From JAOSJT01 sp035362335 (GTDB lineage: Bacteria; Bacteroidota; Ignavibacteria; SZUA-365): a stretch of 64,000 bases of DNA. The notes beneath the pieces were generated by a model, which saw only the letters and a list, made by a program, of their open reading frames with translations, made no database searches and was not told the DNA's origin. The position numbers and the translations under genes were made by a program. Below are positions 43,399-51,198 of this stretch, piece after piece; position 1 is the first letter of the stretch, and every line of letters starts with the position of its first letter. The stretch is taken from contig DAOSDL010000002.1 in NCBI GenBank assembly GCA_035362335.1, forward strand, positions 186,001 to 250,000, read 5' to 3'.

Positions 43399-43956
43399 GC
43401 ACTCCTCTTCGAGATTCTGGTGATTCATGCCATGGGCGGGAAGTCCCGGCAAAGGCGCGTGGCGAAAACTCCCGGTCCGGCAAGCATATCCTCAAATTTG
43501 CGCAACGGGAATTCCCGAAGCAACCCATGAAATTTCGCCCTTGCCGGACAGTGGTCTTGGACGAAAAAAACCTCGCCAACGTTCCCGCACTCCCTCCGCC
43601 GAGCGATTATGTACCTCCGAACTGCGTACGGAATACATTCAAAGAGGGCGCGGAGAGCGCCGAGCGCGCGGAGGATGGGTTGAGGGCGCACCCCGCTTGA
43701 TCCGTGCGCGCCGCAGTAATCCAGTCAACGCAAGGACGCGGAGACGCAAAGCCGCGATTCCTCTGAGCCCTCCGTGTTCGCGAAGCGCTCCGTGTCCTCT
43801 GTGCTCCCGCGAAGCGCTCCGGGTTCTCCGTGCAAGCGAAGCACGCGATTCCTCCGGGCCTTCAGTATTGGCGAAGCCCTCAGTGTTCGCCGTGTTCCAC
43901 AATTTCTCCTTACTCTCCTTTCCTCCTTACTCTCATTCTTCACGTTTGCTTGATTG
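43399..43956. other. Gene-poor region upstream of moxR with short repeats
   Basis: No credible gene lies here. The centre (43640-43895) is low-complexity, short-period sequence. The moxR promoter must be in the right half, but I find no clear TTGnnn-N17-TAnnnT. Confidence 0.55.
43640..43895. repeat. Short-period intergenic repeat array A
   Basis: Degenerate units recur: GCGGAGAGCGCCGAGCGCG, ACGCGGAGACGCAAAGCCGCG, and repeated CTCCGTGT, GCGAAGCGCTCCG and CGCGATTCCTC blocks. Read on the other strand these are purine-rich. They resemble the AGAG/ACGCAAAG-type intergenic repeats seen in environmental bacteria, and match arrays at 46.0 and 57.4 kb in style. Confidence 0.6.
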
Positions 43957-44925
43957 CTACAGCTTGCGCAGAGGTTGGAGTATGTACTTGCCGTAGCCGT
44001 ACTTGATCTTGGAGGGGACACTCGCCAGCGACAGCGCATTCGTGGGAAATGCAAACGAGGGTTCGAAGTAGCAGTTGATGGTGCAACCCTTGCAGAAGTC
44101 GTGCCTTCCTTCGTGTTCGCGGTGCCAGCGTGCACGATCCCCCGCCAGCACGGCCCCGAGATCCTCGCCGATCGGGAGACGTTCGTTGTGCAGATGATAG
44201 CATGGCAGCAGCACTTCGTTGTCCGGCGATATCACCACCACGCGCGAAGCAGCGCGGCACAGCGGATGATCGGGATCGTTGCCGCCCTGCCGCCGGAGGG
44301 TGAGGAAGCTGGGATTGAGGTACACGCGGGGCTTGCGCGCGAAGCGCTCGATGGTGTCGAGCGTGGCGTCGGCCAGCGCCTCTTCGCGGAAATACCCGAA
44401 GATGGGATTGAGCAGGAGCAGCGTGTTGTGCTCGCGGGCGATGGTGTACACCGCTTCGAGCTGCCCCACGTTGTCGTCGGTCACGGTGAACAGCAGATCG
44501 GGCGTTTCACCCAGACGACGGGCGATGGACAGCGATTCGAGCACGGCGTCGAAACAGGCCACGCCGCGCATGCGGTCGTGCTGCATGCGATCGGCGCTGT
44601 CGAGCGAGAAATGCAGGAGATTCACCAACCCCCGCAGACGCTCGGCCCATTTCGGATACAATAGTCCGTTGGAAGTGATGCTCGTCATCAGGCCCGCCTC
44701 GCGGGCGGCGCGCGCTATCACATCGATGTCGGGATGCAGCAGCGGTTCGCCCCCGGTCAGATCGATGAAGCGCACGCCGAGATTCCGCAATTGGCCGATG
44801 TTGCGCAGCACATCATCCGTACGCGCGTGTCGGCTGTCGCGAAAACGCGCATGATCCCCGAAATGACAGAAATCGCACCAGGCATTGCAGCGGTAGGTGA
44901 GATAGTAGTTGCAGAGTATCGGCAT
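43957..44925 (-). CDS. Radical SAM protein with a SPASM-like C-terminus
   Basis: The product (322 aa) has the radical SAM cluster motif CNAWCDFC (Cys13, Cys17, Cys20), then LTGGEPLLHPD and TSNGLL. The C-terminal region adds Cys residues (DHPLCRAAS, LPCYHLHN, FCKGCTINCYF) suggesting auxiliary Fe-S clusters as in SPASM proteins. ATG 44925 begins PILCNYYLTYRC, the normal start of the barrel; longer upstream frames lack coding character. No peptide precursor gene lies nearby, so the substrate is unknown. Confidence 0.88.
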   Translation of the reverse strand: MPILCNYYLTYRCNAWCDFCHFGDHARFRDSRHARTDDVLRNIGQLRNLGVRFIDLTGGEPLLHPDIDVIARAAREAGLMTSITSNGLLYPKWAERLRGLVNLLHFSLDSADRMQHDRMRGVACFDAVLESLSIARRLGETPDLLFTVTDDNVGQLEAVYTIAREHNTLLLLNPIFGYFREEALADATLDTIERFARKPRVYLNPSFLTLRRQGGNDPDHPLCRAASRVVVISPDNEVLLPCYHLHNERLPIGEDLGAVLAGDRARWHREHEGRHDFCKGCTINCYFEPSFAFPTNALSLASVPSKIKYGYGKYILQPLRKL

Positions 44926-45121
44926 GAAGGAGCGCTGACCTTTCGTTGGAGTGCCAGGTAATGTACAGGAAAAATGCGCAGGGCGAAAACCGACGCGGCG
45001 CCCCACCCCGCTCTCGCTCGCGAGGACATCGCTCGCGTGGAGGAATTTTTCCCGCATTGCGCCGAACGCTGACGGATACGAGATTGTTGCTATTCCGGCA
45101 CAGGTACAGCGCGGAGAAACG

Positions 45122-45784
45122 GTGATCCGATACCATGAAATCATGACCATGCTCGAAGAAGGCGAGGGGCTCACAGTGGAGTTCAAACGCAAAGTGTCCT
45201 CGCCCGAGAAAATCGCGCGCGAACTCATCGCCTTCGCCAACACGCGCGGCGGCGTGATACTCTTCGGCATCGACGACGATAAAAGCATCGTGGGTGTGGA
45301 AAGTGAGAAGGCCGAAATGGACGAAGTCGAGCAGGCCCTGCACGGTTTGATCGATCCGCCCATCGATTACGAAGTGCGGATTTTCGGGATGGGAGGACAC
45401 GATGTGATCGCCGTGAAAGTGCCGGAAAGCGAGCGCAAACCGCATTTTCTCGACAATGGCTCGGGCGAGCGCGTGGCCTATGTGCGCGTGGGCGAAGCAA
45501 GCGTGCAGGCCTCGAAAGAAATGGTGCGCGTGCTGCGGCATCAGTACGGACCCTCGGAACCCGTGCGTCTGGTGATCGGCGAGGCCGAACGCCGCTTGTT
45601 CGCCTGGTTCGAACGCAACCAACGCATCACCGTCAAGGAATACGCCAAGCTGATCAACGTCTCTGAACGCCGCGCCACCCGCCTGCTCGTGCGCCTCGTC
45701 CGCGCCGGCGCCCTCGCCATACACACCGGCGAGAAAACCGACTACTTCACCGCCATCGACCTCGGAACAGGCACGGACCGTTGA
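45122..45784 (+). CDS. AlbA_2 (Schlafen-like) domain regulator with winged-helix tail
   Basis: The product (220 aa) has an N-terminal AlbA_2 domain with LTVEFKRKVSSPEKIARELIAFANTRGGVILFGI, the fold shared with Schlafen N-terminal domains, then a C-terminal helix-turn-helix (ITVKEYAKLINVSERRATRLLVRLV). Start is GTG 45122, preceded by GGAG at 5-base spacing; the open frame extends upstream without coding character. It is a likely DNA-binding regulator with unknown target, transcribed divergently from the radical SAM gene. Confidence 0.8.
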   Translation: MIRYHEIMTMLEEGEGLTVEFKRKVSSPEKIARELIAFANTRGGVILFGIDDDKSIVGVESEKAEMDEVEQALHGLIDPPIDYEVRIFGMGGHDVIAVKVPESERKPHFLDNGSGERVAYVRVGEASVQASKEMVRVLRHQYGPSEPVRLVIGEAERRLFAWFERNQRITVKEYAKLINVSERRATRLLVRLVRAGALAIHTGEKTDYFTAIDLGTGTDR

Positions 45785-46008
45785 GCCCCGCGAAAGCGGT
45801 GTCGAAGCCAGAAGAACAAGCACCCCTCGTACTGCACCAACCTTGGAACATTGGAGAAATCGCTGCCCTGCGGCTTTGCGTCCGCGGGTTGCGTACGAAC
45901 CCTTCAAAGCTTGAACTCTCGTATCACTGAGAAACGGGAAACATTCACCGTCACTCGTCCACACGGCATCGCCTATGCCGCAGCCCTGCGGGATGCGCCT
46001 CAATCCAT

Positions 46009-46053
46009 CCTCTGCGCCCTCTGTGCCCTCTGCGCCCTCTGTGCCCTCTGTGT
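46009..46053. repeat. Intergenic repeat array B: five 9-nt units
   Basis: Five perfect-length units alternate as CCTCTGCGC, CCTCTGTGC, CCTCTGCGC, CCTCTGTGC, CCTCTGTGT. The array ends 6 bases before the gatE -35 element. Confidence 0.85.
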
Positions 46054-46059
46054 CACGAT

Positions 46060-46088
46060 TTGGTTCACGTACCGGAACGTCTTAAATT
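46060..46088 (+). promoter_or_regulatory. Promoter of gatED
   Basis: TTGGTT (46060-46065), exactly 17 bases, then TAAATT (46083-46088). The leader would be about 57 bases. No clear Shine-Dalgarno precedes the gatE ATG. Confidence 0.55.
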
Positions 46089-46151
46089 TATTCGATACAC
46101 CGTCCTTCGGGAAGATCGACGATCTTTTATAATCCATCCGCAGTAACCCGC

Positions 46152-48077
46152 ATGTACGATTTCAGATTCAAACCCTTCGAGGAGATGACGCCGGAGGACT
46201 ACGCCACGGTCGGATTCATGTCCGGTCTGGAAGTGCACCAGCAACTCCTCACCACCAGCAAACTGTTTTGTCGCTGCCCGGCCGGAAAGTACAGCACCGA
46301 ATACCACGCGGAGATTCTCCGTCACATGCGCCCGACGCTGTCCGAATTGGGCGAGTACGACGGAACGGCGCTCATGGAATTCAAGACGCGCAAGGAGATC
46401 ATTTACCGCGTCAACCGGGAGACGGTGTGCACCTACGAAATGGACGACACCCCGCCCTTCATGGTCGATCCCGAAGCGCTGGACATCGCCCTGGAAATTT
46501 CCATGCTCGCCGGCCTTTCGCTTGTGGACGAATTGCATATCGCGCGCAAGCAGTACCTCGACGGCAGCATCCCCACCGGCTTCCAGCGCACCGCCATCTG
46601 CGGCGTGCACGGGTCGGTGCCGTACAAGGATCGTCGCATCGAAATCATACAACTCGGTCTGGAAGAGGATTCCTGCCGCGAAATCAGCGACGCGGGGCAT
46701 CGCCGCACCTACAACACCGATCGCCTGGGCATGCCGCTCATCGAATTGGTGACGGGGCCCGACATGCGCACTCCGAACGAGGTTGCCGATGTGGCGCAGA
46801 TCCTCCGCAAAATGATGCGCACCACCGGACGCGTACGTCGCGGCATCGGTGCCACGCGCGCCGACACCAACGTCAGCGTCTCCGGCGGCACGCGTATCGA
46901 AATCAAGGGCGTCCCGAAAATCTGGCTCATGCCGCTGCTCACCTACAACGAAGCGCAGCGCCAGTGGAATCTGCTCCGCTTGCGCGAGGAACTCAAGCGC
47001 CGCGGCATCACCCCTGAAACGTTCACGCATGAAACGGCCGACATCACGCGCATTCTCCGCCGCACGCGCTTCACGCCCATTCAGAACGCTGTGCGCCAGG
47101 GACACGTGGTGGGCGCCGTGAAGCTGCCCGGCTGGGCCGAACTCCTTCGCTGGGAAACACAGGACGGCACGCGCTTCGCCCGCGAAATCGCGGATCGCGT
47201 GCGCGTCATCGCCTGCCTCACCGTGTTGCCGAACATCATTCACTCCGACAGTCCGGGCGAAACCCTCTCCGGCGCGGAGTGGAAGGAAAGCAAGGCCGCG
47301 CTGGGCGTGACCGGCGACGACGCACTGGTCATCGTCTGGGGCGATGCCAAAGATGTGGATACCGCCGTAAAGGAAATCGCCATTCGCGCGAAGGAAGTCA
47401 CCATCGGCATCCCCTCCGAAACCCGTCAGGCACTGCGCGACGGCACAACGGGCTTCGAACGCATCCTCCCCGGCCCGCAACGCATGTATCCCGACACCGA
47501 TCTTCCGCCGCTGCGCATCACTCCCGAACGCATCGAGCGCCTGAAGCTGCGCATGCCCGTGCAGTACTGGGATCGCATCCGGCAATTTCACGATGACGGT
47601 CTGCCCGGCGACGCGGTGGACGGCCTCGCCTTCTCGCCTCTCGCCGCGTTGTATGAGTACGCGCGCAAGGACTGCGGCTTCACGCAGGTACAAGCCGCCG
47701 TGGCGCTGTGGCGCATTCCGCGCCGTCTGCGCCGCAAAGGCATTGACTACACCCGCTACAATCTGGACACACTGCGCGCGCTTTTCGCCGCCATACACGA
47801 CGGCCGCATGACCTTCGACGGCATCGGTCAGGCGCTGCGCCTCGTGGCCGAAGGCCGCTGGTCGCCCGAAGCGATACAGCCTCGACTGAAGCGCGGCGAC
47901 CTCGCGCCGTTCATCACCCGCGCGCGCGAAGAGGTGCTGGCGGGCAGCATTCACGATATCACGCAACTGCGCACCCTGACGCTGGACCGCGTCATGGATG
48001 CCGTACGCGGACGCATTCCCGGCGCGGACGTCGCTGCCGAGGTGGACGCCGTTTTCGCACAGGAGGTTCAGGCATGA
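46152..48077 (+). CDS. gatE: Archaeal-type Glu-tRNA(Gln) amidotransferase subunit E
   Basis: The product (641 aa) activates the misacylated Glu-tRNA(Gln) and uses ammonia from GatD to form Gln-tRNA(Gln). GatE hallmarks include VGFMSGLEVHQQLLTTSKLFCRCP, EFKTRKEIIYR, YLDGSIPTGFQRTA, NTDRLGMPLIELVTGPDM, KGVPKIW and PGPQRMYPDTDLPP. Length is that of GatE, not the roughly 475-500 aa GatB, because the GAD-like insertion is present around 280-400. The ATG of gatD overlaps its stop. GatDE is known as the archaeal system; its presence in a bacterium is the odd point. Confidence 0.95.
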   Translation: MYDFRFKPFEEMTPEDYATVGFMSGLEVHQQLLTTSKLFCRCPAGKYSTEYHAEILRHMRPTLSELGEYDGTALMEFKTRKEIIYRVNRETVCTYEMDDTPPFMVDPEALDIALEISMLAGLSLVDELHIARKQYLDGSIPTGFQRTAICGVHGSVPYKDRRIEIIQLGLEEDSCREISDAGHRRTYNTDRLGMPLIELVTGPDMRTPNEVADVAQILRKMMRTTGRVRRGIGATRADTNVSVSGGTRIEIKGVPKIWLMPLLTYNEAQRQWNLLRLREELKRRGITPETFTHETADITRILRRTRFTPIQNAVRQGHVVGAVKLPGWAELLRWETQDGTRFAREIADRVRVIACLTVLPNIIHSDSPGETLSGAEWKESKAALGVTGDDALVIVWGDAKDVDTAVKEIAIRAKEVTIGIPSETRQALRDGTTGFERILPGPQRMYPDTDLPPLRITPERIERLKLRMPVQYWDRIRQFHDDGLPGDAVDGLAFSPLAALYEYARKDCGFTQVQAAVALWRIPRRLRRKGIDYTRYNLDTLRALFAAIHDGRMTFDGIGQALRLVAEGRWSPEAIQPRLKRGDLAPFITRAREEVLAGSIHDITQLRTLTLDRVMDAVRGRIPGADVAAEVDAVFAQEVQA

Positions 48078-49462
48078 GCGACAAGGACACCTACAAAGGC
48101 TATAAAGGCGCCGCGCTCGAAGCGCTGAAGCAATTCAACGTGCGCGTGTGGAGCGATGCGCGCCTGAGCACGGCCGACGACTCCTTCGAAGGCATCATTC
48201 TCCCCCGCTCCGAAACGGCCGACGGCGATCACATTGTCATCAAGATGAAAACCGGCTACAACATCGGCTTACGCGCCGACCGCATCGTGGCCGGCGAGGA
48301 ATTGGGCTACAAGGAAGCGATTTACAAAATTCCCGAGAAGGCCTTCCCCTACGATCCGAAAAAGCCCCGCGTCTGCCTCTTCGGTACCGGCGGCACCATC
48401 GCCAGCCGCCTCGACTACCGCACCGGCGCGGTGATCCCGGCCTTTACCCCGGGCGAACTCTACGGCTCCGTTCCCGAACTTGCCGATATCTGCAACCTCG
48501 AGACGGAAAAGCTCTTCGGCGTGTTCAGCGAGAATATGGGTCCCGAGCAGTACAAAATTCTCGCCGAGCGTATCGGACAGGAAATCGAACGCGGCGTGCG
48601 CGGCATTGTCATCGGTCACGGCACCGACACCATGCACCACACCTCGGCCGCCCTGTCCTTCATGGTGCAGAATTCTCCCGTGCCCATCGTCATGGTGGGC
48701 TCGCAGCGCTCGAGCGACCGTCCGTCGTCCGACGCCGCCCTCAATCTCATCCACAGCACCAAAACCGCCGCCGATTGTGACATCGCCGAAGTGATGGTGT
48801 GCATGTTCGGTCCGACGTCCGACGACTACGGCCTGCTGCATTGCGGCACGCGCGTGCGCAAAATGCACTCCTCCTACCGCTCCACCTTCCGCACCATTGG
48901 CGACATCCCCCTTGCCATGGTGAACCGCGAGGGCTTCACCTATCTGCGCGAGGATTACAACCGCCGCCGCCAGGACAAGCACGTGACGGTGACGCCGGTG
49001 TTCGACGATCGCGTGGGCATCGTGTACTATTACCCCAACATGAAGCCCGACATGATCGACTCGATGGTCGAAGGCGGCTATCGCGGCATCATCATCGCGG
49101 GCACGGGTCTCGGCCACGTGAACAAACCGCTGTACCCCGCGCTCAAGCGCGCACAGGATGCCGGTGTGGCCGTGTACATGACGGTGCAAACCCTCTGGGG
49201 CTACGTGCAGATGTACGTGTATGAAACCGGACGTGAAATGATGGAATTGGGTGTGATTCCCCTCGAGAACATGCTCCCCGAAGCTGCCTACATCAAGCTG
49301 GGTTGGGCGTTGGGCCAGACCGAGGATCCCGCGCGCGTCAAGGAAATCATGCTCACGCCGGTCAATCGCGAAATCACTCCGCGCGAACCCTACAACGGCT
49401 ATCTGATTTTCCAGGGTGGCATTCCCGAGGTGGACGAATTCGTGAGTGAAATCCGCCGCTGA
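48074..49462 (+). CDS. gatD: Archaeal-type Glu-tRNA(Gln) amidotransferase subunit D (asparaginase-like)
   Basis: The product (462 aa) hydrolyses an amide donor to release ammonia for GatE. An N-terminal GatD-specific domain (about 1-90) precedes an L-asparaginase I-like domain with FGTGGTIASR, VIGHGTDTMHHT (catalytic Thr/Asp pair) and QRSSDRPSSDAALN. The catalytic Lys is probably in GTRVRKMHSS, by analogy with archaeal GatD; this assignment is inferred. The N-terminal domain and partner separate it from stand-alone asparaginases. It overlaps gatE by 4 bases and is followed by a strong hairpin. Confidence 0.95.
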   Translation: MSDKDTYKGYKGAALEALKQFNVRVWSDARLSTADDSFEGIILPRSETADGDHIVIKMKTGYNIGLRADRIVAGEELGYKEAIYKIPEKAFPYDPKKPRVCLFGTGGTIASRLDYRTGAVIPAFTPGELYGSVPELADICNLETEKLFGVFSENMGPEQYKILAERIGQEIERGVRGIVIGHGTDTMHHTSAALSFMVQNSPVPIVMVGSQRSSDRPSSDAALNLIHSTKTAADCDIAEVMVCMFGPTSDDYGLLHCGTRVRKMHSSYRSTFRTIGDIPLAMVNREGFTYLREDYNRRRQDKHVTVTPVFDDRVGIVYYYPNMKPDMIDSMVEGGYRGIIIAGTGLGHVNKPLYPALKRAQDAGVAVYMTVQTLWGYVQMYVYETGREMMELGVIPLENMLPEAAYIKLGWALGQTEDPARVKEIMLTPVNREITPREPYNGYLIFQGGIPEVDEFVSEIRR

Positions 49463-49485
49463 TACTCCGTTTCTTATCGCATTGC

Positions 49486-49516
49486 ACGGAGGGATGGGCG
49501 CTGCCCATCCCTCCGT
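49486..49516. terminator. Terminator between gatD and the FMN reductase gene
   Basis: A perfect 14-bp stem (ACGGAGGGATGGGC with GCCCATCCCTCCGT) has a 3-base loop. It is followed on the plus strand by CGTTTC. The genes converge here, so it may work both ways. Confidence 0.8.
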
Positions 49517-49546
49517 CGTTTCACGCCAAACGTGAATCGAACGCTG

Positions 49547-50146
49547 CTAGACTTCTGCCGTCCATGGCGCCGCATCCTGGCGCACCATGGCCTCCAGCGT
49601 GTGTTTCGGGCACACATAATCCTTGAGAAAATGGTGCAACGAGGCGGCGAGCCCGCGCAGCGCCTTTTCCACTCCGGCATCCACCACGCGCCCCTCGGCA
49701 TCGAACACTGCCTTCACACCCGCCACCGACACCGCTCCGGGAATGACTATGGCCCCCGTGTGCGCGCACACACTGCGCAACTGCTCGATGGTTTTGATCG
49801 CACCGATGCGGCCCGAGGCCACACCGAGCAAGGCCAGTGGTTTGCCAGCGAGTGCCGAGGGAAAACCGAGATTCTCGATGATCAGTTTTGTCATCGCGCT
49901 GAAACCGCCGTGATACTCCGGACTGGCCAGTACCACACCCGAAGAATCGCGCACGGCCTCCTTGAGGCGTCGCGCATCGTCGGTTTCGGGATGCCCGGGA
50001 AAATTCAGCGTCAGTTCACGCGCATCGAAGTACACTGTGGGTGCACCCAAAGCGTGCAACTCCTCGCGCACCACGGCCAGGGAACGCGCGGTGTAGTTAT
50101 CGGGCCGGCTGGTGCCGGAAATGCAGACGATGGGCTTGATCGACAT
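49547..50146 (-). CDS. NADPH-dependent FMN reductase family protein
   Basis: The product (199 aa) is a flavodoxin-fold oxidoreductase. It opens with the FMN-binding CISGTSRPDNYTARSL. LASPEYHGGFSAMTKLIIENL is the diagnostic active-site segment, and ALLGVASGRIGAIKTIEQLR follows. Probably a small quinone or chromate reductase-type enzyme; the substrate is unknown. Confidence 0.9.
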   Translation of the reverse strand: MSIKPIVCISGTSRPDNYTARSLAVVREELHALGAPTVYFDARELTLNFPGHPETDDARRLKEAVRDSSGVVLASPEYHGGFSAMTKLIIENLGFPSALAGKPLALLGVASGRIGAIKTIEQLRSVCAHTGAIVIPGAVSVAGVKAVFDAEGRVVDAGVEKALRGLAASLHHFLKDYVCPKHTLEAMVRQDAAPWTAEV

Positions 50147-50278
50147 CGGTACTCCGCTACTGTGAGAAACGAACTCTTGGGTAACACGTGGGCATACGGG
50201 AGAAATTCCCCATCGCGCACGGTACTCGCCACGTCCGCTTCCGGCAACGGGCAGCGCCGCCTCCTATGCCGATACGCC

Positions 50279-51010
50279 CTACTTGCCTTCGACGACCTTT
50301 CCCTTGTCGTACATCGTGCGCGAGCGTACGCTGCCGTCCTCGTTCCACTCCATGGAGAGGCCGTGGCGCTGGCCCTGCTCGTAGCGGAACTCCGCGCGCC
50401 GCGCGCCGCTCTCGAACCAATCCCGTCGCGTGCCATGCACGCGGCCGTTCACATGCGGTATTTCGGTGTGCTTGGTCCCGTTTTCGAACCAGCGCGTGGC
50501 GTTGCCATGCACCACGCCTTTGGAGAAGTGTATTTCGGATTTCTTTTTCCCATTCAAAAACCACTCGCTCTGCACGCCGTTCTCGCGTCCGTTCTCGTAG
50601 GTCACTTCACTGCGCAACGTGCCGTTCGGATGCCAGACGCGCTCCCTGCCATGAGGCAAGCCGTTGCGGTATGGCGTTTCGAACTCCTTCACTCCGTTTT
50701 CGTACCAGCCGGTCACCGTTCCTTCGATGCGTCCGGCACGGTACGGCGTCGACGACATCAGCGCGCCTCCGCGGTAGTACGTGCGCGCCGTATCCACCAC
50801 CTGCCCGGCACGGAAGGTCATCACAGAATAAAACACTGCGGAGTCCGCATCCTGCACCGGCTGCATATCCTTGTTGAACAGAAGGGTCCACTTTCCCTCG
50901 CGTTCGCCGGAGGCGTTGCTGCGATTGGGCGACGACGGAATTTGCGCTGCCGCGGTACCGAGGCAGAGCAGGCACAGGACAACAACACGAAGCGTACGCA
51001 TGCTTTTCAT
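50279..51010 (-). CDS. MORN-like repeat secreted protein
   Basis: The product (243 aa) has a signal peptide (VVVLCLLCLGTAAAQ). At least six short MORN-2-like repeats run from residue 90 to the end, with units of the type YENGVKEFETPYRNGLPHG and WHPNGTLRSEVTYENGREN. Such proteins resemble the YwqK-type family, often annotated as antitoxin-like; there is no toxin neighbour here. Start ATG 51010 is chosen, but 51001 is also possible; no clear Shine-Dalgarno separates them. Confidence 0.82.
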   Translation of the reverse strand: MKSMRTLRVVVLCLLCLGTAAAQIPSSPNRSNASGEREGKWTLLFNKDMQPVQDADSAVFYSVMTFRAGQVVDTARTYYRGGALMSSTPYRAGRIEGTVTGWYENGVKEFETPYRNGLPHGRERVWHPNGTLRSEVTYENGRENGVQSEWFLNGKKKSEIHFSKGVVHGNATRWFENGTKHTEIPHVNGRVHGTRRDWFESGARRAEFRYEQGQRHGLSMEWNEDGSVRSRTMYDKGKVVEGK

Positions 51011-51146
51011 CTTTCGTGAAACATGAAGCGCGCGATCGCTGCCGCCTGCTTCAATGTACTGGTGGAGCGAAACTGCGCGTCATCCAATATGGGAAAATCT
51101 CCGTTGCGCCGGGAGCCATTCGGCTTGCCCCTCGGGTGTATCAAAC

Positions 51147-51179
51147 GCGAAACGCCGGGGGAGGAACCCGGCGTTTCGC
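51147..51179 (-). terminator. rpsA terminator
   Basis: A 13-bp perfect stem (GCGAAACGCCGGG with CCCGGCGTTTCGC) has a 7-base loop. It lies 20 bases past the rpsA stop, followed by TTTGA on the minus strand. Confidence 0.8.
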
Positions 51180-51198
51180 AATGGACTCAGTGATAATC

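Larger units (their letters stand above)
45785..46151. other. Intergenic region before gatE
   Basis: There is no credible gene in these 367 bases. They hold array B (46009-46053) and the gatE promoter (46060-46088). A second TATAAT at 46128-46133 lacks a -35 at the right distance. Confidence 0.6.

Noticed and set aside
43506..43517. A 12-bp perfect palindrome CGGGAATTCCCG upstream of moxR
   Set aside because: Palindromes of this length occur several times by chance in 64 kb; no second copy or regulator supports an operator.
46009..46053. Possible CRISPR array
   Set aside because: Units are 9 nt with no spacers and no cas genes nearby.
45851..46132. A 93-codon plus-strand frame with repeated ALC
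   Set aside because: The repeats come from the 9-nt array, not from protein selection.
46128..46133. TATAAT as an extra gatE promoter
   Set aside because: No -35 at 16-18 bases; kept only as a note beside the better promoter.
46065..47966. A 633-codon minus-strand open frame over gatE
   Set aside because: Antisense shadow; GatE motifs are unmistakable on the other strand.
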